From Thermomucor indicae-seudaticae (Eukaryota; Mucoromycota; Mucoromycetes; Mucorales; Lichtheimiaceae), in assembly GCA_000787465.1 (NCBI GenBank), contig JSYX01000525.1, forward strand, positions 1 through 24,832: 24,832 nucleotides of DNA, in the 5' to 3' direction. The notes beneath the pieces are model-generated. The model saw only the letters and a list, made by a program, of their open reading frames with translations. It had not been told where the DNA came from and did no database searches. Made by a program: the position numbers and the translations under genes. Of the stretch, positions 1 through 11,104 are shown one piece after another; within the stretch, counting starts at the first letter, position 1, and every line of letters starts with the position of its first letter.

Positions 1-720
1 AACATAGCTCTACACATTTCACTTAAGGATCATGGTACATTGCCCTATCTCAGTTTTGAGTAATTCGTGAAATTGTACGAGAATACAAAACATTTGAGCA
101 GTTTCGCTCGTCACTGTAAAAGAGTATTCTGAGCGCCATAAGGTCATTGTCTTGTCGAGTACAGCCAAAGAAGATTTCATGCGAGTTTATTTTGTACGAC
201 AGTTAGTTGAAAGAAGTTACGGGATCAAAAAGTCTTGGAATTGCTCGTCAACTGTTACTTCTATGCAGCGTGGCCCCTGTTTCTAAAGCATTTAGAATGA
301 AATGGGAATCCCTATTGGTCTAAATCACTGTGAGTGTTGTCTCAATAATCCCTTGCTTTCTCCACAGTACACATGTGTCTTGGGTATTTCTTTTACTCTG
401 AGCCTCATATGCTCATCTTTAGAGCACAGGTACCGTTAACAACCGAGTGATTCATCTGGAACTCTCTTCAAGCCCTGCTGGATTCAAGTACAACCTTGCT
501 GTGCCCCCACTATCAGGTACCATGAAGCAAGGGCCAAGCGTCAGCCAATTGTTGCAGAAGCCAAATCTCAGAGATATTTCTCTGATTCGCGCGATTAGGA
601 TGAGGTGGCGGTGGTGGACGCTATTAAAAGAACAAGCTTTCGATCCATTGTTATTCTTATTCAAACCGTATTGCCTATATATATAGTTATCATATTTACA
701 AGAGTTGAAGAAAAATCGTC
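1..720. other. Left-end stretch with no recognisable gene
   Basis: No open frame here has a recognisable domain or fits the splicing pattern of the neighbours. The stretch 328-365 looks like a very short intron (GTGAGT...CCACAG), but I found no coding sequence on either side. It lies downstream of the stop codon of the kinesin-like gene, so its right part probably holds that gene's 3' UTR. Confidence 0.5.
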
Positions 721-3700
721 CTATGTGTCGTCCGCCTGTAACACTTGGTTCACTTTGGATAAAGGACTTAACCCATCTTCGTGAGTCAATAAATGTTTCT
801 TACGATCCTTTAGTCTTCTCCGTTTTCGTTGTGGTTTTTCCGCGGTACTCTGACTGGGATTATCCGGCTGCGTGTCGTTCTCTGCTGCTGCTGCTCGTCC
901 TTCTTCTTCTATTGATGCATGCTGTTTCCGCTGTGGTTTTTCCACAGTAGTCTGACTAGGATTATCCGGCTTAGGGTTATTCTCTGCTGCGGCTGTTTGA
1001 CCTTCTTCTATTGGTGCATTCCGTTTCCGTCTAGGTTTTTCCACAGTAGTCTGACTAGTATTATTATTATCTGCCTGAGTATTGTTCTCTGCTGCTTCTT
1101 CTATTGATGCACCCGCATCTGGACACAAAATCGGTGACAGTTCTTTCAATAGTTCTTGTCCCTTTTCCGCTCGTTTGCGCTTGGGATTCCGTCTGGTAGG
1201 TATTGGTATAGATGGTGCGAAATCGCTATCATCATCGTCTCCTTTTTCTTCTTTTCTTGATCTAGTCGTATTCTTTCCCAACGCAACTTAGTTAATAACA
1301 ACGTAACAACGTATTGCTCTGTCCTTTTTTATGTAAAAACCTTAGGATAGTCATTATTATTTGATAGCTTGCCTTGGTATATTTGTATCTTAGCTTGGGC
1401 TTCAGTCAGCAGTTCTTGGACGTCTGTCGCACGTCTTTTCCACTCGTCCTTTTCTTGCTGTTTGTTATCTTCTTGTTAGTGCGCGCACCGGTGTGGGTGT
1501 ATGAACCAGTGAATAACACACCTCCAGTAAACATGTACTTTTTACAAATTCCTCGATCAATTTTGCTAACTCTTCGTTCTCCTTTTGCCGGAGCTTGTTC
1601 TCGTTCTTAAGCTTATGAAACTCATCCTAAATAAACAGAGTGATCAGTTGCTCTTTTGTGCTTGCGCGTGTCCCCTGGACCAGTTGCTACCTCTAAGCTT
1701 TTTAGACCTTTAAGGTAATCTGTGAAAGTTTCCCCTCTTGTATGCATTTCTGTCTGCAGCTCTTCTTGCTCGCGTCTAGCCATGACTTCAGAAGAAATAT
1801 AAGAAACAAGATCAAGATATATATATATATCGACATAAAGTTTTCATTACCTAGATGCTCCTGCACCAGCGCTCGCTCGCGTCTTGCCATAGCTTCAGAA
1901 AAAAATATGAGAAACAAGATCAGAGAGTATGGACACACGTCGACGTAAAGTTTCCATTACCCAGATCCTCCTGCAGCTGCTCTTGCGCGCTTTTCGCCAC
2001 GACTTCAAAAGAAATACAAGAAACAAGATAAGAGAGTGTGTATATGTATTGAGCTAAAACTTTCATTACCTAACTGCTCCTGTAGCAGTGGTAGCTCACA
2101 TCTTAAAATGGCTTCAAAAGAAATATAAGGAGCAAGGTCAAAAAGTGAGTTTATATATATCGACATAAGCTTTCATTACCTAGATCCTTTCGAAGATTTA
2201 GTTGTTCATGGTGTATATCTAGTTTTTCCGTGTTGTGCTTCGAGGCATTATACCGAATATGCGCCTCATACAGGCCGATAGTGCGTTGGATCTCGTCATT
2301 AAGCTACATAGATCTGTTACCCTTTGTCCTTTCCCCGTTACAAGAAAAGAGATTTACCCTCTTGATTTCTGATTTGTATTCTTCTTGCTTATCGATTGCC
2401 TGTTTCTTTTCTCGTTCCAGTCGTGATAAACGAGATTCATAACGAGATTCATCTTCACTGATACGCTGCAGAGCTTGTTTTAAGTCATGCTCCAAGCGCA
2501 TAGATCGTTGCTACCGACCGCAGCTGAGAAACCTCATGAAGCTCATCATTCAGCCTGCTGCTTTCTTACCCTTTCATTTTCAAATTGCTGCCATGTTGCC
2601 TGTATATTTCGTTTGTAGGAATGCACGCGTGTATCCCGTTCGTTACATGACGTCAAGCATCGTATCCTTTGTAAATGCTGACTGAATACCAGTGCTTGCA
2701 ATGTCTCATCAAGGGAATCCTCAGGATATTCCTTGATTTATCGTTATTATTATTGAGTACATGCGCTTTGTTTTCTGTCAATAAACATACGCCAAGGTGA
2801 AAAAACGCAGTTGTCTTGCAAGCTCCGGCCAGGTAGCGTCCAAGTATCTTGGTCAAAACAGATGTATCCGTAGCAACATGTCCTTCAAATGATGGATCCG
2901 CTACTCGAGTGACTAATTCGTCTGTATGCATGTCAATAACAACCGTGAAGGAAGTATTCTGATATAATAATTTACTTAGTCTGATAAATGAATGACCGAT
3001 TCCGCTCTGCTTGGTAGCTTGTGACCACGGAGTCAAGAGGTCAACAATTAACAAGGTTCCCTCAAAGCCGTGATGATCGGATAGCCGGATCTTTATGGCA
3101 GAAGGAAACTTGGTACCCGATTTACACCTTTTCCAGATGCGATCGACGTCCGCAACACGTTCCATGATACTTTCCAGACCATGCCTTAATATTGACGTAC
3201 CTAACATGTACACATATATAAATCAAAGAGTTGCTAATACACTTTTTATTCTTGTTGTCAATGAGCCTACCATCCATTTTTCGATCTGATCGTAGATTAT
3301 AGCATTGAGTATCTGTAATACCAATATATCTTGGGTGCGTTTAGGTGAATTTGCCCACTCTTCTTGTCCATAGATACTCCAACCTACGCGTAATCTAAGC
3401 GAATCTGACGTTTTGACTCCGTTATCCTTTCATCCAACTGCGTCAGCGCATATTGGACCATGGCTAGGCTATAACGCGTCACCATTATAAAAAGAAAACG
3501 CGTCGTGAAGATTCTCCCTGTTTTTACCTTTGATCAAAAGGGTCTACCGGTCTAGCATGAGGTCCATTCATCGTCGTGAGTCGCATATCTCCATAGAAGT
3601 TGGTTATTGCCTACCCTGAAGTGAAACTGATGACAGCAGTGTTGTAACCTTGGAGCGTCATGTCCACGAGCCTTTGTATCTCTGGTTTCCAGTCGCTTGT

Positions 3701-4014
3701 CCCTCCAAAAAGGCATTTCGAGAATGAATACTGGGTTCTGTATTGCCGCAACAACTGGTTAACACAACATTTGAGATTCGTTCTTTTTAATCATTGAAGA
3801 CCTGGTCTGAAGAAATGCGAAGTCTAAATTACGGTTACCAATGCTGCACGCGGCGGGATCTACGGTTTGTAACAATACCCTCAATGTTTTCGAGGTTTAC
3901 AATGAAAGAACCGTTCGCGGATCGTTGTTGTATTAAATGAGGACTTGTTGACGAAGGCGATTGATCCTCTGGAGGATGGATCCAGGCAATGACGTTGAGC
4001 TTGGATAACTCCAT
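721..4014 (-). CDS. Kinesin-like protein with degenerate motor domain, coiled coil and repeat tail
   Basis: My model has 16 exons: 4014-3850, 3754-3615, 3551-3528, 3468-3388, 3329-3271, 3200-2791, 2731-2570, 2510-2358, 2303-2180, 2111-2070, 2002-1961, 1892-1851, 1785-1691, 1626-1522, 1457-1373 and 1286-721, giving 764 aa. The ATG sits in a good context (ACCATGG). Kinesin-motor landmarks appear in order: a first strand (LNVIAWIHPP, residues 6-15), LQGYNTAVISF near 90, RLDYAYIGITDTQCYNL in the place of the usual YLEIYNE strand, LLIVDLLTPW (206-215), VLTKILGRYLAGACKT (271-286) and the DETLQALVFS helix before the neck. The Walker A GQTGSGKT, switch I SSRSH and switch II DLAGSE motifs are all unrecognisable, so ATP-driven motility is unlikely (inference). 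A long heptad-type coiled coil (about 340-575) and a Lys/Arg-rich tail with three repeats follow. The exon 1/2 and 2/3 junctions are the least certain. The final intron appears to be GC-AG. I cannot assign it to a kinesin family. Confidence 0.82.
811..1104 (-). repeat. Three degenerate 31-34 residue repeats in kinesin-like tail
   Basis: On the minus strand the units are 1104-1012 (93 nt), 1011-913 (99 nt) and 912-811 (102 nt). Each begins IEE, passes through an Asn/Pro-rich stretch with the pattern AEN..DN.SQ, and ends in EKPxRKxxxx. The lengths are multiples of three, so the array can change copy number in frame. The basic ends could bind microtubules or nucleic acid (inference). Confidence 0.85.
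1786..2179 (-). repeat. Tandem intron-plus-exon cassette, about 109 bp, four copies
   Basis: Four introns begin with the same sequence (GTAATGRAA...) at 2179, 2069, 1960 and 1850 on the minus strand. Each ends with a similar TTTCTTYTGAAG-like acceptor. Between them lie exons of exactly 42 nt (2111-2070, 2002-1961, 1892-1851). The first 42 nt of the next exon (1785-1691) match the same unit. Spacing is 110, 109 and 110 bp. All the exons are phase 1-1 and encode 14 residues (for example AMARRERALVQEHL), which is two heptads. The array lies inside the coiled coil of the kinesin-like gene. Confidence 0.85.
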
Positions 4015-5130
4015 GGTAGGGCAAAGCGAAACAGAAAAAATTTGGATCCTGCGGTATTATGCGAAGACATTTCTTCTTTAAAAGCAACTCAAACGTATCA
4101 TTTTAACCAAGTGACCGCCATCCTTCAGAGGATAATGTAGCTAGCAGGAATTGACTGGGATAGCCGTTTCGTCGCGGTGCCAGTAAGCAACGGAAACACA
4201 ATTTGAACCTTAATGGCACATGCTGTTTAGAGGGAACAGCAAGAGCAGTGGGACTACGTTCCTTGTTTTTCCTATCGGGCAACCTCCCCCTGAACTAAAC
4301 TTTCGGGTCTATCCGATCAAGACCCGATATAGCGAACGGTCTTTGCGGGATGATCGCCGTTCATTGTTTGCGGGAAAGTGTAACTCGTGACAGAAAGAGA
4401 ACCATGAGTTTAGGGGTGCGTGGTTGTGTGTAAAGACGGGGGCTCGCCTGGAACAGAAAGGGACCTATAGGACGCGGGTTATCGCTTATCTCTAAATTCC
4501 TTTAAAGGCAATCCTTTGATCCGAACAGACCTGTATATATATATATATATATAACCACAGGTATATTTTGTGGTTTTCCCTAGACTACGTGCAATGTCAG
4601 GATGATTTGCCAGTACCGATTTGCGCGACCAATTTTGCAAGCCCTTCGTTTATAAACGTCCAAGAAATGCCGCCATCGTTTTGTTACCCGTCCATGGCCC
4701 TCTATATGAATCCTCAACCATAATACTTCATGCAAGGTGACCAGCATATACATCTTTTTCTCTTTTTTCCGCTTTTATATTGTGTGTGAGATATACAACC
4801 TTTTTGTCTCTCTCTCTCTCTCTCTCTCCATCCTATGCCCTATCATTTGTACAAAAGTGCTATTTCCCATCCCCGTCGCCACAAGACCGTCTTTGCCCTG
4901 AATTTATATAACTTACGATGTACTTTATACACAAGATCCGGATGAGGTATATATATAAAGAAAACAGAACTTGGTGGATCAGTTGCTAGCTCGTGTTGAA
5001 GAATCATGCTGGGATTGTGGAGTCCGCTTTTCCGGTGGGACAGGGAATTGCCGCCCTTTCTTTTCCCCTAATACGCAGAAAAGAGGTCAAGTCCTATTGA
5101 CCTTTATAAACCGCCATGACGTTTTCGCGA
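4015..5130. promoter_or_regulatory. Divergent upstream region between kinesin-like gene and Hook
   Basis: No coding region is evident in this 1.1-kb gap between two divergent start codons. It contains two adjacent inverted repeats (CGGGTC/GACCCG at 4304-4326 and GAACGG/CCGTTC at 4334-4362). It also has a TA run near 4533-4552, a CT run at 4807-4828, a TATATATAAA stretch near 4950, and TATAAA at 5105-5110 close to the Hook start. Any of the last two could serve the Hook promoter; none is proven. Confidence 0.5.
4807..4828. repeat. CT dinucleotide microsatellite
   Basis: About eleven perfect TC units lie roughly 300 bp upstream of the Hook start codon. Similar CT runs occur in a Hook intron (about 6999-7017) and at 16527-16555. 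Confidence 0.9.
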
Positions 5131-8100
5131 ATGGAAGCTGCCCTGGAAGATGCATTTGTGGAATGGGTAAAACATCGACAAGACTCCGTTTTTTCGTCCT
5201 GGTCTCCAATTTGTACCTTGCTCTAGATCAACACCTTTGACTGTAAATCGAGTCCTATTGATACTGTAGTGGAATTGGCAGATGGCGTCATTCTTTCCGA
5301 AATCCTTACAGACATGTAAAGTTGGAGAAAAAGAAAACGGAACGCGTAATTAGGGTCCTCATCTCGCTGACATAACGGAACATACATAACAGTGACAGTA
5401 AATGGTTTAAGCAACTTAGTGTCAGGGAGAGCAGCCAGGTAGTAGTAGCACCATCGGAAGCTGGAAACGACAGCAGCTGGGTAGCACGGTTCAACAACCA
5501 AAAGAAACTGCACCGACTTATTACCCGATACTTTGAGGAAGTCCTCGGGCAGGACCCGGAACTTCTGCCGTCCATCAATTTAGCTGCTATCGCCAAAGAC
5601 GCCGACTTGCACGAACTCTTGCTCATGTGTCAACTGGTGGTGGCCGTCGCCGTTCAATGCGATAATAATCGAACGTATATCGATATGATTCAAAGTTTAT
5701 CGCAAAAGAGTCAGCATGCTCTCATGCTATCCATTGAAGAGGTCCCGTCTTTCTTTCTTTCGGAGTATTCCCGAAAAGCTAAATGATGATTTATCGCATT
5801 TATCAGGTCATGAATCATTTCAATAACGAGGCGGACAGTAACTTTAACCCTCGAAATTCCCAATTGTCCGGGACTTCGACGACTTCAAAAAGTTTTCAAT
5901 TGGATAGGTGAATTTGTATCAACCAATATGCAAAGACAGAAAGACTCAACTCTTTTTTTTTCTACAAGTGACATGCCGTATCGGTATCAGCTGGAATTTG
6001 AAAAGCTGTTCGCAGAAAAGAAGCAGATTGAAGTGTCACATTCACAGCTATTGGTAGAATACGATCAGCTAAGAGATCGGCTGGTATGTATTATTCGCTG
6101 TTGAGCTTTGGCTATGCCCAATGACTGATTTCGCTTATGCATATTAGGACGAAGTCATGCTGGAAAAGGAAGATTTGAAGAACCGGTTACGGGATATGGA
6201 TGAAGCTATCATGCAGGCAAACAATACTGGGAAAGCAGACTATGTTATGCGTACGGAAATTGACCATCTCAAACAAGATCTGTGAGTTTGGGGAAGGGGC
6301 AGTAAGACAATCATGAGAGGGTGGGACCAGGCTATTGAACTTGCTATCTCATAACCATCCCAGAGAGCGAAGTGAGGATAGACGCCATGAAACCGAAGCA
6401 CTTTTGGAAAATCAGCTTTCGTGCATTAATGACCTTAAACGCAAGGTACACTAGTTATCAGATTTTGCCGAGCAACAAATACCAATTTATGCTAGGTGGA
6501 AGAATTGACTGCTAAAGCAGAAGAAGCCGAATCCTTGCGTGACGAACTGGAAGAGTACAAGCATGAATTGGAGCGTATGAACAAGTTGGAGACGCTTCTC
6601 GAAAAATACAAGAGGAAAGTCGAAGATACAACTGATTTGAAAAGGCAAATAAAGGTAATTAATGCTATGCAGAAGATAACGCCGTGCATGCTGACCTCAT
6701 TTGATCCAGGCATTGGAAGAGCAAAACACAAGCTTGCTTGAAAGAAGCCATCAAGTGGAGGACGAGTATCGCAAAGTGCTGGCATTCAAAACACTGATGG
6801 ACTCTTACAAGGAACAAGTACAACAACTGGAAAATAGCAACAGAGAAATACTGAAGGAAAAGAATCGACTGGAACAGGAACTACAAAGTATGGCAGAAAC
6901 ATGCCACTATCTCGAGCAAGATCGAGATCATAATCTGGAACAGGTTCAACGCTTGGAAGAACAAATAAAAGAAATGGAACTTGGAGGAGGTAATCAATCT
7001 CTCTCTCTCTCTCTCTCTATCTCTATGTGGATAAGGTTTTCCCCTCTCATCTGAATATATGCCAGGGACGACGATGGATGCCATTGTTGTGCATCGAGCC
7101 AGCGTGGCTATCGAAGACGAAGACGAAAACGATAACATGGAAGAGAATATGAAAAAGTCCAATGTGACTGAACTGTATGCAATGTGTTCTTCAACACGTT
7201 ATTAGCGAGCACTTACCAGTTCTTTTAGACGTCTAAATATCCAGAGGTTAAAGCGTCAGATCAAAGAAATGCAACAGAATGGAGGAAACCCACAAGAAAT
7301 GAACGAGCTTAAAGAGAAGCTAAATAGCCTCCAAACGTCCAAAGAGCAGCTTGAAAAGGTTTGCGTTTGTTAGTGCTATTGTGTGCGACTGAGAGACTAG
7401 AAATGTGTATCTTTACAGGAGCATGCCTCAGTCGTACAAGAGCGAGATCAGCTTCGTAAGGAACTTGCCCAAATCCGCAATAACATTCCCGATTCCCTAC
7501 TCAACGAAACTCAAACCATCATGGCATTCCGTTCGCGGATCCTGGACCTTGAGAAGGAGTCTCGCTTCTTGAAGGAGGCAACGATAAAACTGGAAGCCAA
7601 TGTACTTCAGGGTACTCGCAGCGTAGCCAAAGACGCTGCTTCGCTGCAGGAGTTTGAAAAGGAGCACAGCAAGATACAAGATCGACTGAATCGTCTAGAG
7701 GACATTACAAAGATGCAGCTGCACGATATCAATCGGATGCTGGTGGAAGCCAATTATTTACATGGCGTGAACAGTGATGGTTTATTACCTGACCGTCCTG
7801 TACTAAGCGAGTAAGGTTTTTTAGCATGTGAAAGGACAAGAAAGAGGTTTCAACATCAAGAATTATATAGCAAGGACCTCGAAATCATTAAAGAACAGAA
7901 CGCCAGTCTGCAGATTCAAGTGCTTCATCTTCAAGAGGAAATCAATGAGAGTCAAGGCAAGATACGTAAAGTGCGCGATGTAAGGAAAAAGTCTAGGCCA
8001 GGACGAAAAGAGAAAAATATTAACAGAAGGTCGGGGGGTTATTGTTGACAGATGATCAAGCTATATACCCAACTTCTAGAAGAAATGACAGCACGGTTCG

Positions 8101-8425
8101 GTGGACATAAAAGATCGTCGGAGGAACCTGCGATCCTGTCGAGCCGAACACCACGTACCAAAGAGGAAGAATATGACCTCTTGAAGGTAATAACAGCAAG
8201 GGAAACACAGGTGACTATTACTAAGCTCCAGTATCGTAGAAACAAATTCACAATGTACGTGTGCAATCACGACGTGAACAACAACTTATCATATCGGGAT
8301 GGTATGACCTGGCGCGCCGAAATTATCGTGAAGTAGCCGGTCTTTCTATTCGTTCGACGCCTTCATCTTGGCTTGGTAGACAGCGCAAGATTTTGGACAG
8401 TCAACTACGGAAGCGATTATGTTGA
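5131..8425 (+). CDS. HOOK: Hook family dynein adaptor
   Basis: Hook proteins link early endosomes, through the FTS-Hook-FHIP complex, to dynein-dynactin. Fifteen exons join in frame: 5131-5166, 5227-5315, 5393-5741, 5807-5907, 5969-6083, 6148-6281, 6364-6445, 6496-6654, 6710-6989, 7066-7174, 7229-7358, 7419-7810, 7871-7979, 8052-8186 and 8240-8425, giving 801 aa. Residues 1 to about 158 form the N-terminal HOOK (calponin-homology-like) domain, with ELADGVILSEIL near 30 and FNNQKKLHRLITRYFEEVLG in the middle. Most of residues 195-690 are coiled coil, with the family pattern LEKYKRKVEDTTDLKRQIKA. The end has EQQLIISGWYDLARR followed by the conserved SSWLGRQRK. Introns are 51-81 nt. The last intron (8187-8239) has TTACTAAG as branch site and is fixed by phase and the conserved EQQLI stretch. 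The gene is convergent with Sac1, 80 bp apart. The first 12-codon exon is short but fits the family. Confidence 0.93.
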
Positions 8426-8505
8426 TGAACTTTTTTAGATGTACATTATTTCTTCTTTATTATATCCACAAACCAAAGAAAAAGGAAAAAGGCATAAAGA
8501 AAGAT

Positions 8506-10950
8506 CTACTCTATTTTAGCAGGAGGAACGCCCATTTCGGGCGGTGCAAAGGAACCCTTTTCTGAAACACCTTCGTTAAAATCGACGTGGTCATAATCTG
8601 TCTGTGGTACCAGGTGTGGCCGGGTAACGAACTGGTTGCTATGACGAAGCGCGAATCGGACGCCAGAGATGAGCACCGAGAGCCAAAAGACCAGTAGTAG
8701 CAAGTAAGACAACCAGGACTGCTGTACGCTCGAGTAACCTGGACAGATTAAGTTGAGGAATAACATGAACAATGCAAAGAGGAGAATATAAGGCACCACA
8801 CGGACACGTAGCGGCTTGTTCTCCACAAATGGACTGCTAGTACTGTCTGCCTTAGCAACGACAACATAGTTGCCAAGAAAGAGATCGAACGCGTCCTGTC
8901 GATATCCGTCCATAAAGTTGTTCTTGACGTAACGTGTGATCGAGTTGGTCAAATCTTGCAAGGCACCTGATTTGCTGCGTTGGCCGGTCCTTGTAAAGTC
9001 AGTTTTCAGGGCACCTGTGCCTGAATATGTCGTGCTAACTGCATCAGCGTTATCCGCCCAGACTGAAGAGAAAAAGAAGTCCCAGTTTAGTTTGTCGTGC
9101 AAGACAAAAAAGATCGCAAAGCAAAAAAGAAAGTACCATTGCGATAAACCACCATGAACTGTTCGTGGCATTCAATCGATTCATTGGTATCTAGGATTTG
9201 AATCTGTCGCAACTGCTGCGTCAAGACCCATCGAGCAAAGGTGCTCTGGACCACGTTGGTCCGATCCAGACAATCCATACAATTGCTTCGAATCACACCC
9301 GTTTGTTCCTTGACCATCGTCCCATTATCGTAATAAAAGTAGCCTTGCTTGACAAGCTGCTCCTGGAGCTGGTCAACCAGGAGCTGAATACGATCCCACC
9401 GCATCTTTTTACATTCGCTATGAAAATCAAAGTGGGTGTAGTATAACCGAGGATCGTTCAGTTGTTCGACCGTGCGAGCGTACGCTTGGCCCATCGGCAG
9501 CTCATAGCCTTTCTTGTTGACCAGGTTGACTAAAATTTGAGGTCCGTAGATCCGTATTTGCTCGTCAAAGTGGGCTCTAGCAGCCGCAAGCTATACACCC
9601 GTTGGTTTCCTCCCTCGTTGCGCTCGCAGCTATCTATAAACGGACTTACACTCTTTCTACTTTCGCCCACCCATAATCTAGGCGTGTACTTTAGATTGAT
9701 AATTTGGCTCCAGTACACTGGGATCGATCCGCGTGTCTGAACAAAGGACAGTAGCTTCTCTCCTTTCTTTTCGTTTACATCATCATAATACAGCACCACT
9801 TGCTCGGTCTCGACAAAGTTGGACACGTGCCCCTGCTCATCGATACCGCGAGAGAAATAGCGCGTGCCCGGTCGGAACCGACTTCGACGCGTAATCAGCC
9901 CAAAGCAAAATGGCTTATTGTTCACTCGGACATTCTGGAGGTCAACAACTACGCAAAGTGAGCGAGTAAGTCTCTCCCTGTTTTGATACTACTTACAGCC
10001 TTGTATGACAGGAAGGATATAGTCTGAAAACTATAAACCATGTGTTGGCCGGGCCTCGTGTCATTGCACCTAGTCATTCTTCTTTACCTTGTCATCCGTC
10101 GCTGCAGCTTCAATCAACTTGTTGGATACAAAGCGGTTCCAGTAAAATCGGTCATCAGTCTTTTTTGGTTTTGCTCGCGATCAGTGACAATAGCAGGACG
10201 AAGATAGATATACGATGATGATCTTTTACCCGCTTCCAAAGAGGTTCTTGCTCAGTAGTAGTAAACGCGAATTGTCTTTGCAGAGTCTGGGTCAAGTCAT
10301 ATGCGTACGAAAAGTAGAATCCACCTGCTTTCAGGTGACTTTCGAGCAACGAGACATAGGTCTCTTCATCTTGTCGCTAAGTTTTTTTTTCCAACTTGAG
10401 TATAATAATAATAGCTAAAACGAGTCAGTTACAAGTTACCTGGATATCGGACAAACCATTGAGATTGTGGGCAAGAGGTAGTATCTGGAACGACGTGACA
10501 TTATAGATACCATGACCCCGTATGGATCCAACAACATCACGATTGGTGATAATCATCATGTAATAGCCTAATCAATTTCTGAGGAACACAGTCCAAGAGC
10601 GACTTGAGCGTGTATATTCTATACCTGCTAAAAGCTGAATAAAGCCCAAGATACCATAGACCACCATCGAACTCTCCTGTTCGGTCACAGGTGGGACGGA
10701 ATTCTCTAAAACGCTTTTAATATGAAGCAAAAGACCAAGTGAGAGCGTCTGGGGTCCTTTGTTACCTGCTAGCTCCAAGGCACCCGTCTTACGATGAACA
10801 ACAAGACTGGATCCTCCCGTCTCCGGCTCGAAGACGTAGCTCTTTTCGGTAATGTACCTGCCCTCGCCCACTTGAGAAACCGCTCGCCACCACTGTATGT
10901 CGGCCTAGATTGCAGTGGCAAACTTACAGCCGAAGATTCCGATGCACCAT
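8506..10950 (-). CDS. SAC1: Sac1 phosphoinositide phosphatase
   Basis: Sac1 is an ER/Golgi membrane lipid phosphatase that hydrolyses PI4P and other monophosphoinositides. Nine exons join in frame: 10950-10928, 10857-10625, 10567-10440, 10376-10230, 10159-10088, 10030-9997, 9948-9650, 9590-9137 and 9062-8506, giving 648 aa. The start MVHRNLRLYITEKSY fits the family. SAC-domain landmarks are GGFYFSYAYDLTQTLQR, FCFGLITRRSRFRPGTRYFSRG and FVQTRGSIPVYWSQ. The catalytic RSNCMDCLDRTN has Cys near residue 416 and the CX5R-T core. WADNADAVSTTYSGTGALKTDF follows. Two hydrophobic helices near 554-570 and 581-600 anchor the C-terminus, as in yeast Sac1. The tail is somewhat longer than usual and lacks a di-lysine signal. 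Its 5' end lies 154 bp from the stop of the NOL12-like gene on the same strand. Confidence 0.95.
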
Positions 10951-11104
10951 GATTAAGCGACAAAGTGTAGGTAAGGCTAAACCAGAAGTTGTGATTTTCC
11001 ACGCGGTTACTGTTCAAACACCGCATGGCAAAGCAAAGTTTATGCACGTGCCTTAAGCTTCCACTGCCACGACGAAAATGAGGGGTATAATGTACAGTAG
11101 TTAT

